Shown piece by piece: positions 8,881 to 17,525 of a stretch of 64,000 bases of DNA. The notes under the pieces were generated by a model. The model worked only from the letters and a program-made list of their open reading frames with translations. It was not told where the DNA came from and made no database searches. This DNA is from Candidatus Mcinerneyibacteriota bacterium (GTDB lineage: Bacteria; Macinerneyibacteriota; Macinerneyibacteria; Macinerneyibacteriales; DSCS01). Every line of letters begins with the position of its first letter. Positions within the stretch are counted from its first letter, which is position 1. The stretch is taken from contig JAFGWL010000001.1 in the NCBI GenBank assembly GCA_016937175.1, positions 1 to 64,000 of the forward strand, read 5' to 3'. The position numbers were made by a program, and so were the translations under genes.

Positions 8881-9922
8881 GGGTGATCACCCCTTCCCTG
8901 ACGTGAAAAGTCCGGCTCCCGGAGCCGAAGGGCTGTTTTCCTTCCACCATGGTGAAAAATACCTGGCTCTCTGTACGAATGATCTCTTCAAGCAGGCCCT
9001 TTCTTCTGGAGTGGTCCAGTTCCTCAAAGATATCATCCATGAGGAGGATCCCTTTTTTGGGCGAACGGCTGTTAAAGAGATCCAGAAGCGTCAGAAGGAG
9101 CGAAAGCACAAAGCTTTTCATCTGTCCCTGTGAGGCGTGAGTTGACATCTCCTTTGCGTTCATAGACAGAGTATAGCGGTCCCTGTGGGGCCCCACCGTG
9201 GTATAGCCGCGCTCTCTGTCCTCTCCTCGTGAGCTGAAAAACTCCTCCTCGTCAAAAGAAGGCACATGGCGGATCCGGGCATCCCGGACAGCCGGGAAAA
9301 GACGCTGAAAGGTAGCCGGAAGGGCTTCATTGATCTCTGTTATGAACTGCGCCCGGGCCCGGGTGACCTCTTCGCCGTAACGGCAGAAGTATTCATCCCA
9401 GATCTCCAGCTCCTTCCGGCTGAACGAGCGGGATTTCAGAAGAGCGTTGCGCTCCTGTAAAACACGGTTAAAGCGAAGCAGAGACTCCCTGTAGGGGGGA
9501 TAAAAAAAAAGGATATAAGTGTCGAAAAACCGGCGGACTTCTCCGGAGGAAAAATAAAAGATGTTAAAGACCTCGCGGCTGACGAGAAAGGGAAAGACCT
9601 GCATAAAAAACTCCGAATATCCCAGTTCCTGCTGTTCCATCCCGTATTTGAAGTTTTTCTCCCTGTCGTAGAAGAGAAACCTCTCATGGGCAGCCCCCGA
9701 TTCTCGCAGGACGAGACGAAACCAATCCTCTCCCCATTGGATCATATCACGTCCCCGGGCCTTCCGGAAACTTTTGCCGTTGAAAAAGAGGTAGAGGGCC
9801 TCCAGTACATTGCTTTTCCCTGATCCGTTTGGGCCCTCGATGATATTGAAACGGGGAGAGACATCCATCTCCCCCCGTTTGATATTACGGAATTGATACA
9901 GTTCTAAGCTTTGAAGGCTCAT
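8864..9922 (-). CDS. recF: DNA replication and repair protein RecF
   Basis: SMC-like ATPase that helps load RecA on gapped DNA with RecO/RecR. Walker A is GPNGSGKSN, the signature is ASQGQMKSF and Walker B is ILLMDDIFEELD, all intact. I chose the ATG at 9922 because the protein then begins MSLQSLELYQFRNI as in the family, giving 352 residues. An earlier in-frame ATG at 9976 lies inside dnaN and adds unrelated residues. The chosen start is seven bases after the dnaN stop and has only a weak ribosome site, so translation probably depends on dnaN. Confidence 0.95.
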   Translation of the reverse strand: MSLQSLELYQFRNIKRGEMDVSPRFNIIEGPNGSGKSNVLEALYLFFNGKSFRKARGRDMIQWGEDWFRLVLRESGAAHERFLFYDREKNFKYGMEQQELGYSEFFMQVFPFLVSREVFNIFYFSSGEVRRFFDTYILFFYPPYRESLLRFNRVLQERNALLKSRSFSRKELEIWDEYFCRYGEEVTRARAQFITEINEALPATFQRLFPAVRDARIRHVPSFDEEEFFSSRGEDRERGYTTVGPHRDRYTLSMNAKEMSTHASQGQMKSFVLSLLLTLLDLFNSRSPKKGILLMDDIFEELDHSRRKGLLEEIIRTESQVFFTMVEGKQPFGSGSRTFHVREGVITHASDL

Positions 9923-9929
9923 CCCGCCA

Positions 9930-11036
9930 TCAGTCAAGCATGACCAGGGGCATGATGACCCAGAGATAATCCGCACTGTTTTCCGGAGTCATCAGGACAG
10001 CGCTTTCATTGTTATACATGGTCATGACGATATTTTTATCTTCCAGGGTGGAAAGGACGTCTTTTATATATTTATAGTTGAAATCAATACGGATCTCCTC
10101 ATCCTCGTACTGGGCCGCGATGATGTCTTCAGCCAGACCGATATCCGCCATGCGGGCACTGATCTTGAGTTTTCCCTGTCCAAACTGCAGAGAAGCCCGG
10201 CCCGATTCCCGGTTGACGAAGACCGATACCCGCCTCAGGGAGTCAAGGAGACCCAGCCTGGGGACAAGCGCCTTTTTGTTATTGACACTGGGGATCACTT
10301 TGTCGTATTTAGGATATTTAGCGTCAATAAGCCTGGATACAAGGACGATCTGGTCGATATCAAAACGGATATGCTGTTTGTCGAAGGAGATGACCACATC
10401 CCCTTCATAATCGATCTTCTGAATCTCATCCAGGACCTTACGGGGAACGACCACACGTGTCCCCTCTTCCACAGAGACCGCTGCCGGCTTTGCCGATGCC
10501 TTGGCCAGAATGTGGGAATCGGTGGCCACAAGGTTCAGGACTCCCTCCTCGTACTCAAAAAGGATCCCTCTGAAGACATACCGGGCCCCGTCCACGGCCG
10601 TTCCTATAATCGTCCTGGCGATCATCTCTTTCAGTTTTTCAAAGGGGACAGTGAGAGTCGCCGGCTCTTCGGAATGGGGAAACTCAGGATAATCATCGGC
10701 GGGGATCACCGACATCTCGAACTTCGCACTTCCGGAAGCGATGTAGGCCTTGTCCTCTTCAACCATGACAACGACTGTCTCTTCGGGAGACTCGGAGATG
10801 ATCTTGACGAATTTCTCCGCCGGGACCGTGGTCTTTCCCGGAGTCTCGGCATCTACCCCGTTCACACGATAGCGGATACCCACCTCCAGGTCGGACCCCT
10901 CCATGGTCATGGAGCTACCGTCCAGCTGTATCATCATATTCTGCAGGATAGGTTTCATGGATTTTGTGTTGATGATATTTCGAACAATATTCATCGGTTT
11001 TATGATTTCACTTTTTTTCAACGTGAATTTCATCAT
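9930..11036 (-). CDS. dnaN: DNA polymerase III beta subunit (sliding clamp)
   Basis: Ring-shaped processivity clamp for DNA polymerase III. The 368 residues have the usual three-domain length. The start MMKFTLKKSEIIKPMNIVRNIINTK and the C-terminal YLWVIMPLVMLD (family form: MPMRL) are recognisable. Two adjacent ATGs (11036 and 11033) follow GGAGGTTTCAA. The first overlaps the dnaA stop as ATGA, so the genes are translationally coupled. Confidence 0.97.
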   Translation of the reverse strand: MMKFTLKKSEIIKPMNIVRNIINTKSMKPILQNMMIQLDGSSMTMEGSDLEVGIRYRVNGVDAETPGKTTVPAEKFVKIISESPEETVVVMVEEDKAYIASGSAKFEMSVIPADDYPEFPHSEEPATLTVPFEKLKEMIARTIIGTAVDGARYVFRGILFEYEEGVLNLVATDSHILAKASAKPAAVSVEEGTRVVVPRKVLDEIQKIDYEGDVVISFDKQHIRFDIDQIVLVSRLIDAKYPKYDKVIPSVNNKKALVPRLGLLDSLRRVSVFVNRESGRASLQFGQGKLKISARMADIGLAEDIIAAQYEDEEIRIDFNYKYIKDVLSTLEDKNIVMTMYNNESAVLMTPENSADYLWVIMPLVMLD

Positions 11037-12358
11037 TTGAAACCTCCGTTATTTAGAAAACTGATCACTTTATCCACTTCATTACGAAAGACGATATCCT
11101 CTTTCATGCGTCCTTCGATCTTATTGCAGGCGTTTATGACGGCAGCATGGTCTCTTCCTCCGAACGACTGTCCTATAGCCTGCAGGGTATCATTTGTAAA
11201 GCGCCGGCTCAGATACATGGCGACGAAACGGGGCAGGACGACTTCCTGGTTTCTCCGTTTCCCTTCAAGCATCTTGACCGTCATGTTGAAGTAGAGAGCC
11301 ACCTGTTTTTTGATATTCTCCACGGACATATCTTTGAGGTTGTTGTCGAAAAATTCAGAGAGAAGGGCCGTGATATCATTTTTCCCGAGTTTTTCCATGT
11401 TATTGGATATTTTTTTGTAGAATTTTATCCGGCGCAGACAACCTTCCAGCTTCCTGACGTTGCTGGTCACATTCTCTCCTATGAAGAACATCAGCTCAGG
11501 ATCGATCTCCACCCCCATGTCTTCGGCCTTTTTCCTGAGGATAGCCACCCGGGTCTCCAACTCCGGTTTTCTGATATCTGTGACAAGACCCCATTCAAAG
11601 CGTGTGATGAGCCTTTTTTCGATATTGATATCGGCCGGGGGCCTGTCGCTTGTGATGACGATCTGTCTTTTTAATTTATAGAGGTCATTGAAAGTATGAA
11701 AAAACTCCTCCTGGACGGCTTCACTCTTTTCGATGACATGGATATCATCGATAAGGAGGACATCTACGTTTCGATATTTATCCCGGAAGGACTCCGTGGT
11801 CCTGTTCCTGATGGCTTCGATGAGTTCATTCCGGAACTGGTCGGCGGTAACATAAGAACATTTGACATTTTTATCGTATTGAAAGACCTTATTCCCTATC
11901 GCCTGCATCAGATGTGTCTTTCCCAGGCCGGAATCCCCATAGATAAAAAGGGGGTTATAGATAGATTTGCCGTAACTCTGCGCTACAGCCAGTGCGGCGG
12001 AATAGGCCATCTCATTACTGCGTCCGATGATGAAATTTGAAAATGAAAACTCTTTATCAAAATTCAGGACTTGTCCGGAACCCTTCTCGCCCTGCAAAGG
12101 TTCCACCCGACGGTCTACGATATTGAATTGGACATCGACGCTCCCGCCGACTCCTTCACGCAGGATAAAATCCAGCTCTTCGCCGAAAAGGACGCGGATC
12201 CTGTGAAGAAAAATCTCATCATATGACTCAAAGGAGACGGTCTGCCCCACATGATTGACATGGACAGACTGAAAGAGGTTTTCAAGATTTGCTCTGTCCA
12301 TCTTCTCGGACAGACGATCCATGATGTATTCTCTCAGATTATGATCCAATGAAACCAA
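11033..12358 (-). CDS. dnaA: Chromosomal replication initiator DnaA
   Basis: AAA+ initiator that binds DnaA boxes and melts oriC. 441 residues: domain I (about 1-90), a short linker, the AAA+ domain with Walker A GDSGLGKTHLMQ and Walker B VDVLLIDDIHVIE, and the C-terminal helix-turn-helix ending in the DnaA signature around GGRDHAAVINACNKIE. The start is uncertain. TTG at 12358 has GAAAGG five bases upstream and gives a full domain I. ATG at 12322 is the first ATG and would shorten it by 12 residues. The AT-rich intergenic region upstream is the likely origin. Confidence 0.96.
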   Translation of the reverse strand: MVSLDHNLREYIMDRLSEKMDRANLENLFQSVHVNHVGQTVSFESYDEIFLHRIRVLFGEELDFILREGVGGSVDVQFNIVDRRVEPLQGEKGSGQVLNFDKEFSFSNFIIGRSNEMAYSAALAVAQSYGKSIYNPLFIYGDSGLGKTHLMQAIGNKVFQYDKNVKCSYVTADQFRNELIEAIRNRTTESFRDKYRNVDVLLIDDIHVIEKSEAVQEEFFHTFNDLYKLKRQIVITSDRPPADINIEKRLITRFEWGLVTDIRKPELETRVAILRKKAEDMGVEIDPELMFFIGENVTSNVRKLEGCLRRIKFYKKISNNMEKLGKNDITALLSEFFDNNLKDMSVENIKKQVALYFNMTVKMLEGKRRNQEVVLPRFVAMYLSRRFTNDTLQAIGQSFGGRDHAAVINACNKIEGRMKEDIVFRNEVDKVISFLNNGGFK

Positions 12359-12810
12359 CCGAACCTTTCAAAATTTCCCTCCCGGACGACTCTCTTCAAA
12401 TTATGATATACGCCCTGCGGGGTTCTGCAAGTCTTTTTTCAGCATAAAATATCTTGTAGTATATCCACAATTTAGAAACACAATTTTTAATTACAAACAT
12501 TGTTAGTACTCCCCTACCCTTTTCTAAAAACAATCTATCTGCCTATATAACAACCACTTAACTATATAAATCAAAAAAAAGGGCTAGAGTCTTGACACCA
12601 AAAACACAAAAAATTCACATTGATAATTTTATCGGCAAAAGATGTAATGTTTTCTTTTTGTGTCCTTTTCTTTTTGTTTTGTGTCTCCTTTGTTTTCATC
12701 TTTTCCTTTTTCCTTTTTCTCTTCCCCGCCCACAAAAAAAGACACATTCATAATTCCTCTAACTTCCTGATCCTCTCTTTCTTTCCTTCTTTTTTCACAA
12801 ACACACAGAC

Positions 12811-12825
12811 ACTACTACTACTACT
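12811..12825 (-). promoter_or_regulatory. Candidate DnaA-trio tract
   Basis: Five tandem ACT units on + (AGT/TAG repeats on the minus strand, i.e. 3'-GAT-5' when read backwards) are followed by TTTTTTAAATAAAA. The DnaA-trio element described in Bacillus subtilis is a run of 3'-(G/A)A(T/A)-5' triplets next to the unwinding region. Orientation relative to a strong DnaA box is not established here. Confidence 0.45.
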
Positions 12826-12882
12826 TTTTTAAATAAAAGAGTAGATAAAAGAAGAGTAGTAAACGGAACTCAAAAAATACTA

Positions 12883-12911
12883 TTGACATGGGGGCTTACC
12901 TTTGATACCTT
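12883..12911 (+). promoter_or_regulatory. Probable promoter of the tRNA-Ser cluster
   Basis: A perfect TTGACA (12883-12888) lies just upstream of the first tRNA. The -10 is weak (GATACC or TACCTT near 12904-12911). Transcription would start within a few bases of the mature tRNA 5' end. Confidence 0.5.
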
Positions 12912-12919
12912 TTCGCAAA

Positions 12920-13004
12920 GGAGGAGTGGCTGAGTGGTTGAAAGCGGCGGTCTTGAAAACCGTTGTGCCGCAAGGCACCGTGGGTTCGAATCCTACCTCC
13001 TCCG
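12920..13004 (+). tRNA. tRNA-Ser (anticodon UGA)
   Basis: Class II cloverleaf. The acceptor GGAGGAG pairs with CTCCTCC and the discriminator is G. The anticodon loop CTTGAAA contains TGA. There is a long variable arm and a T-loop GGTTCGAATC. CCA is not encoded. First of three tandem serine tRNAs. Confidence 0.96.
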
Positions 13005-13018
13005 CTGAACACATAACC

Positions 13019-13110
13019 GGAGAGATGGCCGAGCAGGCTTAAGGCGCACGATTGCTAATCGTGTGAGGTACTAAAGGGTGCCTCCGTGGGTTCGAATCCC
13101 ACTCTCTCCG
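13019..13110 (+). tRNA. tRNA-Ser (anticodon GCU)
   Basis: The acceptor GGAGAGA pairs with TCTCTCC and the discriminator is G. The anticodon loop TTGCTAA contains GCT, reading AGC/AGU codons. It has a long variable arm. CCA follows directly at 13111-13113, the only one of the four serine tRNAs here with an encoded CCA. Confidence 0.96.
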
Positions 13111-13117
13111 CCATACT

Positions 13118-13204
<87 letters not shown>

Positions 13205-13211
13205 TTGCTGC

Positions 13212-13232
13212 GGGGGAGTCTCAGGCTTCCCC
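13212..13232 (+). terminator. Stem-loop after the tRNA cluster
   Basis: GGGGGAG and CTTCCCC pair (one G-U) around a seven-base loop eight bases after tRNA-Ser(GGA). The following TTATCCATTTCT is only moderately U-rich, so termination may be partial. Confidence 0.5.
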
Positions 13233-13250
13233 TTATCCATTTCTCCAATA

Positions 13251-13278
13251 TTGACATCGAATTAAATTTTGTTATCCT
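13251..13278 (+). promoter_or_regulatory. Possible promoter of the surface-sugar operon
   Basis: A perfect TTGACA (13251-13256), 16-base spacer and TATCCT (13273-13278). The predicted start would leave only about 10 bases before the ATG at 13295, so either the leader is very short or the real -10 differs. Confidence 0.4.
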
Positions 13279-13294
13279 CCATGAGGAGGTCTCT

Positions 13295-14317
13295 ATGAAG
13301 AATTATTGTATTACAGGAGGAGCCGGTTTTATAGGTTCTCACCTGGCAGGGTTTCTCCTGGCCCGGGGAGACCGCGTGACAGTGGTCGATAATTTTTGCG
13401 ATTTTTATCCTCTTTCTTATAAGATCCACAATGTACTAAGAACCCTGAACAGAGAGACAAGTAAAATTGATACCCTTGAAGACCTTATCGAGGAAACCAG
13501 GAAAACGGAGAGCTATTCCCTTATACTGGCTGACATAAGGGATGAGAAGTCCATAGAGAGTCTCTTTAAGAGGGAAAAAATCGATGCCGTGATACATCTT
13601 GCAGCCATGGCCGGAGTCCGTCCTTCCCTCGCCGACCCCAGACTATACGAGGATGTCAATATTGCCGGGACACTGAACATACTGGATGTGTGCCGGAAAG
13701 AAGGCATCGGAAAGATAGTGATCGCCTCCTCTTCTTCTGTTTACGGAAACACGAAAGAGGTCCCTTTCCGCGAGGATATGCCCGTAGACAATCCGATCTC
13801 TCCCTATGCAGCCACCAAAAAAGCGACAGAGCTCTTTGCCTCGGTCTATCATAATATCTATCATATGGATATCGCTCTTCTCCGATATTTCACCGTGTAC
13901 GGGCCCGGACAGCGCCCGGACCTGGCGATACATAAATTTACAAGGGCTCTTTTTGAAGAGAAGGAGATACCTTTTTTCGGAGATGGGACGATGAAAAGGG
14001 ATTATACCTATATCGATGATATTATACAGGGAACCGTGCTGGCCCTGGAATGGGTGGAAAGGAACAGTAAAGTCTGTGAAGTCATCAATCTTGGAGAGAG
14101 CAGGACAGTCTCCCTCCAGGAGCTTGTGGAACTTCTTGCGCAGAAGACGGGGAAAGAACCCCGGTTACGCAGAGAGCCCCAGCCTCCGGGAGATGTCGAC
14201 TGTACTTATGCTGATCTTAATAAAGCCCGAAAGCTTCTGGGATATGCTCCCGGGATCTCCATAGAAGAGGGGTTGGACAGGTTTGTACGATGGTGCCGTG
14301 ACTTTTATCACTATTAA
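13295..14317 (+). CDS. NAD-dependent epimerase, UDP-glucuronate 4-epimerase type
   Basis: Extended short-chain dehydrogenase likely converting UDP-glucuronate to UDP-galacturonate, or a related nucleotide-sugar epimerisation. The NAD-binding GGAGFIGSH is at residues about 8-16. The catalytic YAATK motif is in SPYAATKKATELFA, with SSSSVYG upstream. RYFTVYGPGQRPD and FFGDGTMKRDYTYIDD match uronate 4-epimerases. The start is the ATG at 13295 with GAGGAGGT four bases upstream; a longer frame would run into tRNA-Ser(GGA). It lies 12 bases before ugd, which supplies UDP-glucuronate, so the two probably form one pathway. Confidence 0.88.
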   Translation: MKNYCITGGAGFIGSHLAGFLLARGDRVTVVDNFCDFYPLSYKIHNVLRTLNRETSKIDTLEDLIEETRKTESYSLILADIRDEKSIESLFKREKIDAVIHLAAMAGVRPSLADPRLYEDVNIAGTLNILDVCRKEGIGKIVIASSSSVYGNTKEVPFREDMPVDNPISPYAATKKATELFASVYHNIYHMDIALLRYFTVYGPGQRPDLAIHKFTRALFEEKEIPFFGDGTMKRDYTYIDDIIQGTVLALEWVERNSKVCEVINLGESRTVSLQELVELLAQKTGKEPRLRREPQPPGDVDCTYADLNKARKLLGYAPGISIEEGLDRFVRWCRDFYHY

Positions 14318-14329
14318 AAGGAGAAAAAG

Positions 14330-15652
14330 ATGAAAATTGGAGTCGTTGGAACGGGATATGTGGGGTTGGTGACAGGGGTTTGCCTGGCCGACTTCGGCCT
14401 TCCTGTATTATGTATGGATGTGGATAAGAAAAAAATAGAGACAATAGAAGAAGGGCATTCCCCCATATACGAGCCCGGACTCGATGTAATACTTGAAAAA
14501 AATTTAAAGGAAGAGCGTCTTCATGTCACTACCGACATGAAAAGATGCGTCGAAGAGTGTGATGTCATCTTTATCGCCGTAGGGACACCTCCCAAAGAAG
14601 ACGGGTCAGCGGACTTGAAGTATGTCCTGGATGTCGCTGAACAGATAGGCCGTTACATGAACAGCTATAAGGTCATCGTCGATAAGTCGACAGTCCCGGT
14701 AGGGACCGGGAAAAGAGTGGAAGAGAGTATCAGAAATGAGTTGAAGAAGAGAGGCGTTGAATTGGACTTTGATGTGGTATCAAATCCTGAATTCCTCAGA
14801 GAGGGAAAGGCCCTGCACGATTTCACCCATCCCGACAGAGTCGTGATAGGAACCAGGACAGAAAGGGCTGCAGAAGTCATGAAGGAGGTCTACCGGGTCC
14901 TCTATCTGAATAAGACTCCCTTTGTCTTTACTGACATCGAGACAGCGGAGATGATAAAGTATGCTTCCAATGCTTTTCTTGCCGTTAAGATCAGTTTTAT
15001 AAACGAGATGGCTCTCCTGGCTGAAGAGGTCGGAGCCAATGTCCAGGATATTGCATCAGCCATGGGAATGGACGGGCGTATATCACCTAAATTCCTTCAC
15101 GCCGGGCCGGGATACGGAGGAAGCTGTTTTCCCAAAGATACCAAGGCATTGGTGGATATTGCCCGCAAGGAGGATATAGAGCTTTATGTCGTCAACGCGG
15201 CCATCGAAGCTAATGAACGCCAGAAGATGAAGATGGTGGAAAAAATTGAAAAGAACATGAAAGATTTTAAAGGGAAAGAGATTGCTGTTTTGGGACTGAC
15301 CTTTAAACCGGATACCGATGATATGAGAGAAGCCCCTTCTCTGACGATCATTCCCGAACTCATCAAAAGAGGAGCACGGATCAGGGCTTTCTGTCCCAAG
15401 GGATTTAAAGAAGCCGGCTGGCGGCTCGAAGAATGGAAAGAAAAGATCACCTACTGCCGTGATGAATATGAGGCGGTAGAAAATTCCCACGCCGTGGTCC
15501 TGATCACAGAATGGAATCAATTCAGGGGGATGGATCTGGAACGGATGAAAAAGAGTATGAAGGGTGACTTCTTTTTCGACCTGAGAAACGTCTACTCGGG
15601 TGATGATAAAATCCGCAATTTGTTTAAATATTTTCCTGTCGGCCTGTCCTGA
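14330..15652 (+). CDS. ugd: UDP-glucose 6-dehydrogenase
   Basis: Oxidises UDP-glucose to UDP-glucuronate with two NAD+. 440 residues. The Rossmann motif GVVGTGYVGLVTG begins at residue 4. The catalytic Cys is about 266 in GPGYGGSCFPKDTKAL. The C-terminal domain includes GLTFKPDTDDMREAPS. AGGAGAAAAAG precedes the ATG. It lies between the epimerase and the glycosyltransferases and supplies the uronic acid precursor for the surface polymer. Confidence 0.95.
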   Translation: MKIGVVGTGYVGLVTGVCLADFGLPVLCMDVDKKKIETIEEGHSPIYEPGLDVILEKNLKEERLHVTTDMKRCVEECDVIFIAVGTPPKEDGSADLKYVLDVAEQIGRYMNSYKVIVDKSTVPVGTGKRVEESIRNELKKRGVELDFDVVSNPEFLREGKALHDFTHPDRVVIGTRTERAAEVMKEVYRVLYLNKTPFVFTDIETAEMIKYASNAFLAVKISFINEMALLAEEVGANVQDIASAMGMDGRISPKFLHAGPGYGGSCFPKDTKALVDIARKEDIELYVVNAAIEANERQKMKMVEKIEKNMKDFKGKEIAVLGLTFKPDTDDMREAPSLTIIPELIKRGARIRAFCPKGFKEAGWRLEEWKEKITYCRDEYEAVENSHAVVLITEWNQFRGMDLERMKKSMKGDFFFDLRNVYSGDDKIRNLFKYFPVGLS

Positions 15653-15660
15653 GGAGAGAC

Positions 15661-16755
15661 ATGAAAGTCGTACATCTGGATGCATTCAGAAAATACGGGG
15701 GCGGGCAGAAGAGATATGTCAATATATCCTCTTACATCGCAGGTCAGGGGCATGAGATGGTCCTGGTCTCTCCCCCAGACGTCAAAGTTCGGGACTATTT
15801 TCCGGGTCGCCTCTATACGGCTCCATTCTTAGGAGATGCCGATCTAATGACCCTGGTGAAGATCATCTGGGTGGTTCTCAAAGAGAGGGCGGACATACTC
15901 CATACCCATTCACATCATGACCATTGGATGGGGTCTTTGGTCAAAGCCCTTCTGGGAAAAAGAATCAAACTGATCCACACAAGGCACGTGGATTTTGAGG
16001 TCAAAAACACTCCTCTGAGCCGATTTATGTATGTCCGTTCGCCTGATTATACCATTACGAGCTGCAGAAGTATCAAAGAGACGATGATCCGGTCTTTGGG
16101 GAAAAGCAAGGGATTTAAAGAAGAGAAATTCGAGCCTATCCTGACATTCAATTACCCTGAACAGTGGGGGACACCTGGAAAAATTAGAAAGGAGTTCGGG
16201 ATTTCGCCGGAGGAGAGATGTGTCGCGACCATAACAAGGATTGTAGACAATAAAGGGCATCGTCACCTCCTGAGAGCTATCCCGGAGATCATTGAAAAAA
16301 TAGGGACGGTGAAATTCTTTATTGTAGGAGAGGGTCCTTATCTTCCCGTTATCAGAGGGATGGTAAAGGAAATGAAACTGGAACCCTATGTGGTCTTTAC
16401 GGGTTTCAGAAAAGATATATGGGATTTCTACGCTGACATGGACCTTTCTGTATTCCCCACAGAAAATGAAGGTATAGCACCCGGTGTGATGGAATCTCTC
16501 TTCTATTCAGTTCCTGTCATCGCTTCTGACATCGGAGGGATACCTGAGGTCATCACACACGGCTGGAACGGACTTCTTTTCTCCCCGGGGGATTCCCATC
16601 AGCTGGCCGACACGGTCATTCACCTCTTTACCCACAGGGAAGAGTATGATAGATTAAAAAGAAACTGTGTGACATGGACGGAAGAACGTAAAAAAGAGGA
16701 TCCTCCCGGAAAGAAGATGCTGGAGGCTTACAGAAAGGTGACCGGAAAAGGATGA
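15661..16755 (+). CDS. Glycosyltransferase, GT4 (GT-B fold)
   Basis: 364-residue retaining glycosyltransferase of the GT-B type, cytoplasmic or membrane-associated. The N-terminus MKVVHLDAFRKYGGGQKRYV has the glycine-rich acceptor loop. The C-terminal donor domain has ENEGIAPGVMESLFYSVPV and SDIGGIPEVI, the E-x7-E region of GT4 enzymes. It follows ugd by eight bases and overlaps the next glycosyltransferase by four. Donor and acceptor sugars cannot be told from sequence. Confidence 0.9.
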   Translation: MKVVHLDAFRKYGGGQKRYVNISSYIAGQGHEMVLVSPPDVKVRDYFPGRLYTAPFLGDADLMTLVKIIWVVLKERADILHTHSHHDHWMGSLVKALLGKRIKLIHTRHVDFEVKNTPLSRFMYVRSPDYTITSCRSIKETMIRSLGKSKGFKEEKFEPILTFNYPEQWGTPGKIRKEFGISPEERCVATITRIVDNKGHRHLLRAIPEIIEKIGTVKFFIVGEGPYLPVIRGMVKEMKLEPYVVFTGFRKDIWDFYADMDLSVFPTENEGIAPGVMESLFYSVPVIASDIGGIPEVITHGWNGLLFSPGDSHQLADTVIHLFTHREEYDRLKRNCVTWTEERKKEDPPGKKMLEAYRKVTGKG

Positions 16756-17525
16756 AACTTTCGGCTTTGATCTTATCAAAAAACGAAGAGGATAATATCA
16801 CCGAATGTGTGAAGAGTGTCGCCTTTTGTGATGAGATCCTTGTCATAGACTCCGGGTCAGAGGATAAGACGCGTTCTATGGCTGAACAGGAAGGGGCGCG
16901 GGTCATCGTCAATCCCTGGCCGGGCTTTGCCCTGCAGCGGGATTTCGGGATAAAGCAGTGCGCTAATCCCTGGGTCCTTATGGTCGATGCTGACGAAAGA
17001 GTCACTCCGGCCTTGCAGGAGGAGATCAGAACGCTATTTTCGGAAGGGACTCCGGCCTGCTACGGGTATGAGATCCCCCGAAGGACTTTCGCCTTCGGAC
17101 AGGAGATGAGACATATGTGGCCGGGACGGAGCCTGAGGCTGTTTCATAAGGAAAAGGGAAAGATGACCTTAAAACGCCATGTCCATGAAAAGATACTCAT
17201 AGACGGATCCGTGGGACGCCTGAAAGAGCCCATGCTTCACTACTCCTACAGGACGGTGGGAGAATACATAGATAAGATGAATCATTATACAACGCTTTTG
17301 GCTTTCCAGAAGAGGGAGGAGGATCCCGGTGTTACGGGAAGGAAAGCCTATCGGAGGGCGGTCGGGCGGTTCTGGCACCGATTTCTGGATAAATATATCT
17401 CAAGAGGAGCCTTCCGGGACGGACGCTTCGGATTCTATCTGGCCCTTTTGACGGGAATACAGGCCATGACCGTGGAATTCAAACTCATGGAGCTCCTGGA
17501 AGAAAAAAGGCAGGGGAAAAAGTGA
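16752..17525 (+). CDS. Glycosyltransferase family 2 (LPS-core WaaE/KdtX-like)
   Basis: 257-residue GT-A glycosyltransferase. It starts MKLSALILSKNEEDNI and has LVIDSGSEDKT for nucleotide binding. A DADERVTP motif (D-x-D) provides metal binding. MWPGRSLRLFHKEKGKM and HVHEKI resemble the WaaE/KdtX beta-1,4-glucosyltransferase group. The C-terminal part has an amphipathic or weakly hydrophobic stretch near residues 225-250. It overlaps both neighbours by four bases (ATGA and GTGA), so translation is coupled through the operon. Confidence 0.9.
   Translation: MKLSALILSKNEEDNITECVKSVAFCDEILVIDSGSEDKTRSMAEQEGARVIVNPWPGFALQRDFGIKQCANPWVLMVDADERVTPALQEEIRTLFSEGTPACYGYEIPRRTFAFGQEMRHMWPGRSLRLFHKEKGKMTLKRHVHEKILIDGSVGRLKEPMLHYSYRTVGEYIDKMNHYTTLLAFQKREEDPGVTGRKAYRRAVGRFWHRFLDKYISRGAFRDGRFGFYLALLTGIQAMTVEFKLMELLEEKRQGKK

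Larger units (their letters stand above)
12359..12919. other. Probable chromosomal origin region (oriC)
   Basis: About 560 bases without a convincing gene, between divergent dnaA and the tRNA-Ser cluster. The + strand is strongly T/C rich from about 12646 to 12830 and AT-rich blocks flank it. ATATCCACA at 12461-12469 matches the DnaA box TTATCCACA at eight of nine positions; I found no perfect box. Five ACT repeats lie at 12811-12825, followed by an AT-rich stretch. A weak dnaA promoter could be CTGCAA (12425-12430) and ATGATA (12403-12408) read on the minus strand with a 16-base spacer. Genes on the two sides are transcribed away from the region. Confidence 0.75.

Noticed and set aside
12592-12627. 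TTGACA and GATAAT as a + strand promoter in the oriC gap
   Set aside because: The spacer is 24 bases and no gene follows within 290 bases.
12620-12832. 70-codon frame rich in Phe/Leu in the oriC gap
   Set aside because: It is a product of the T/C-rich strand, has no ribosome site and low-complexity content.
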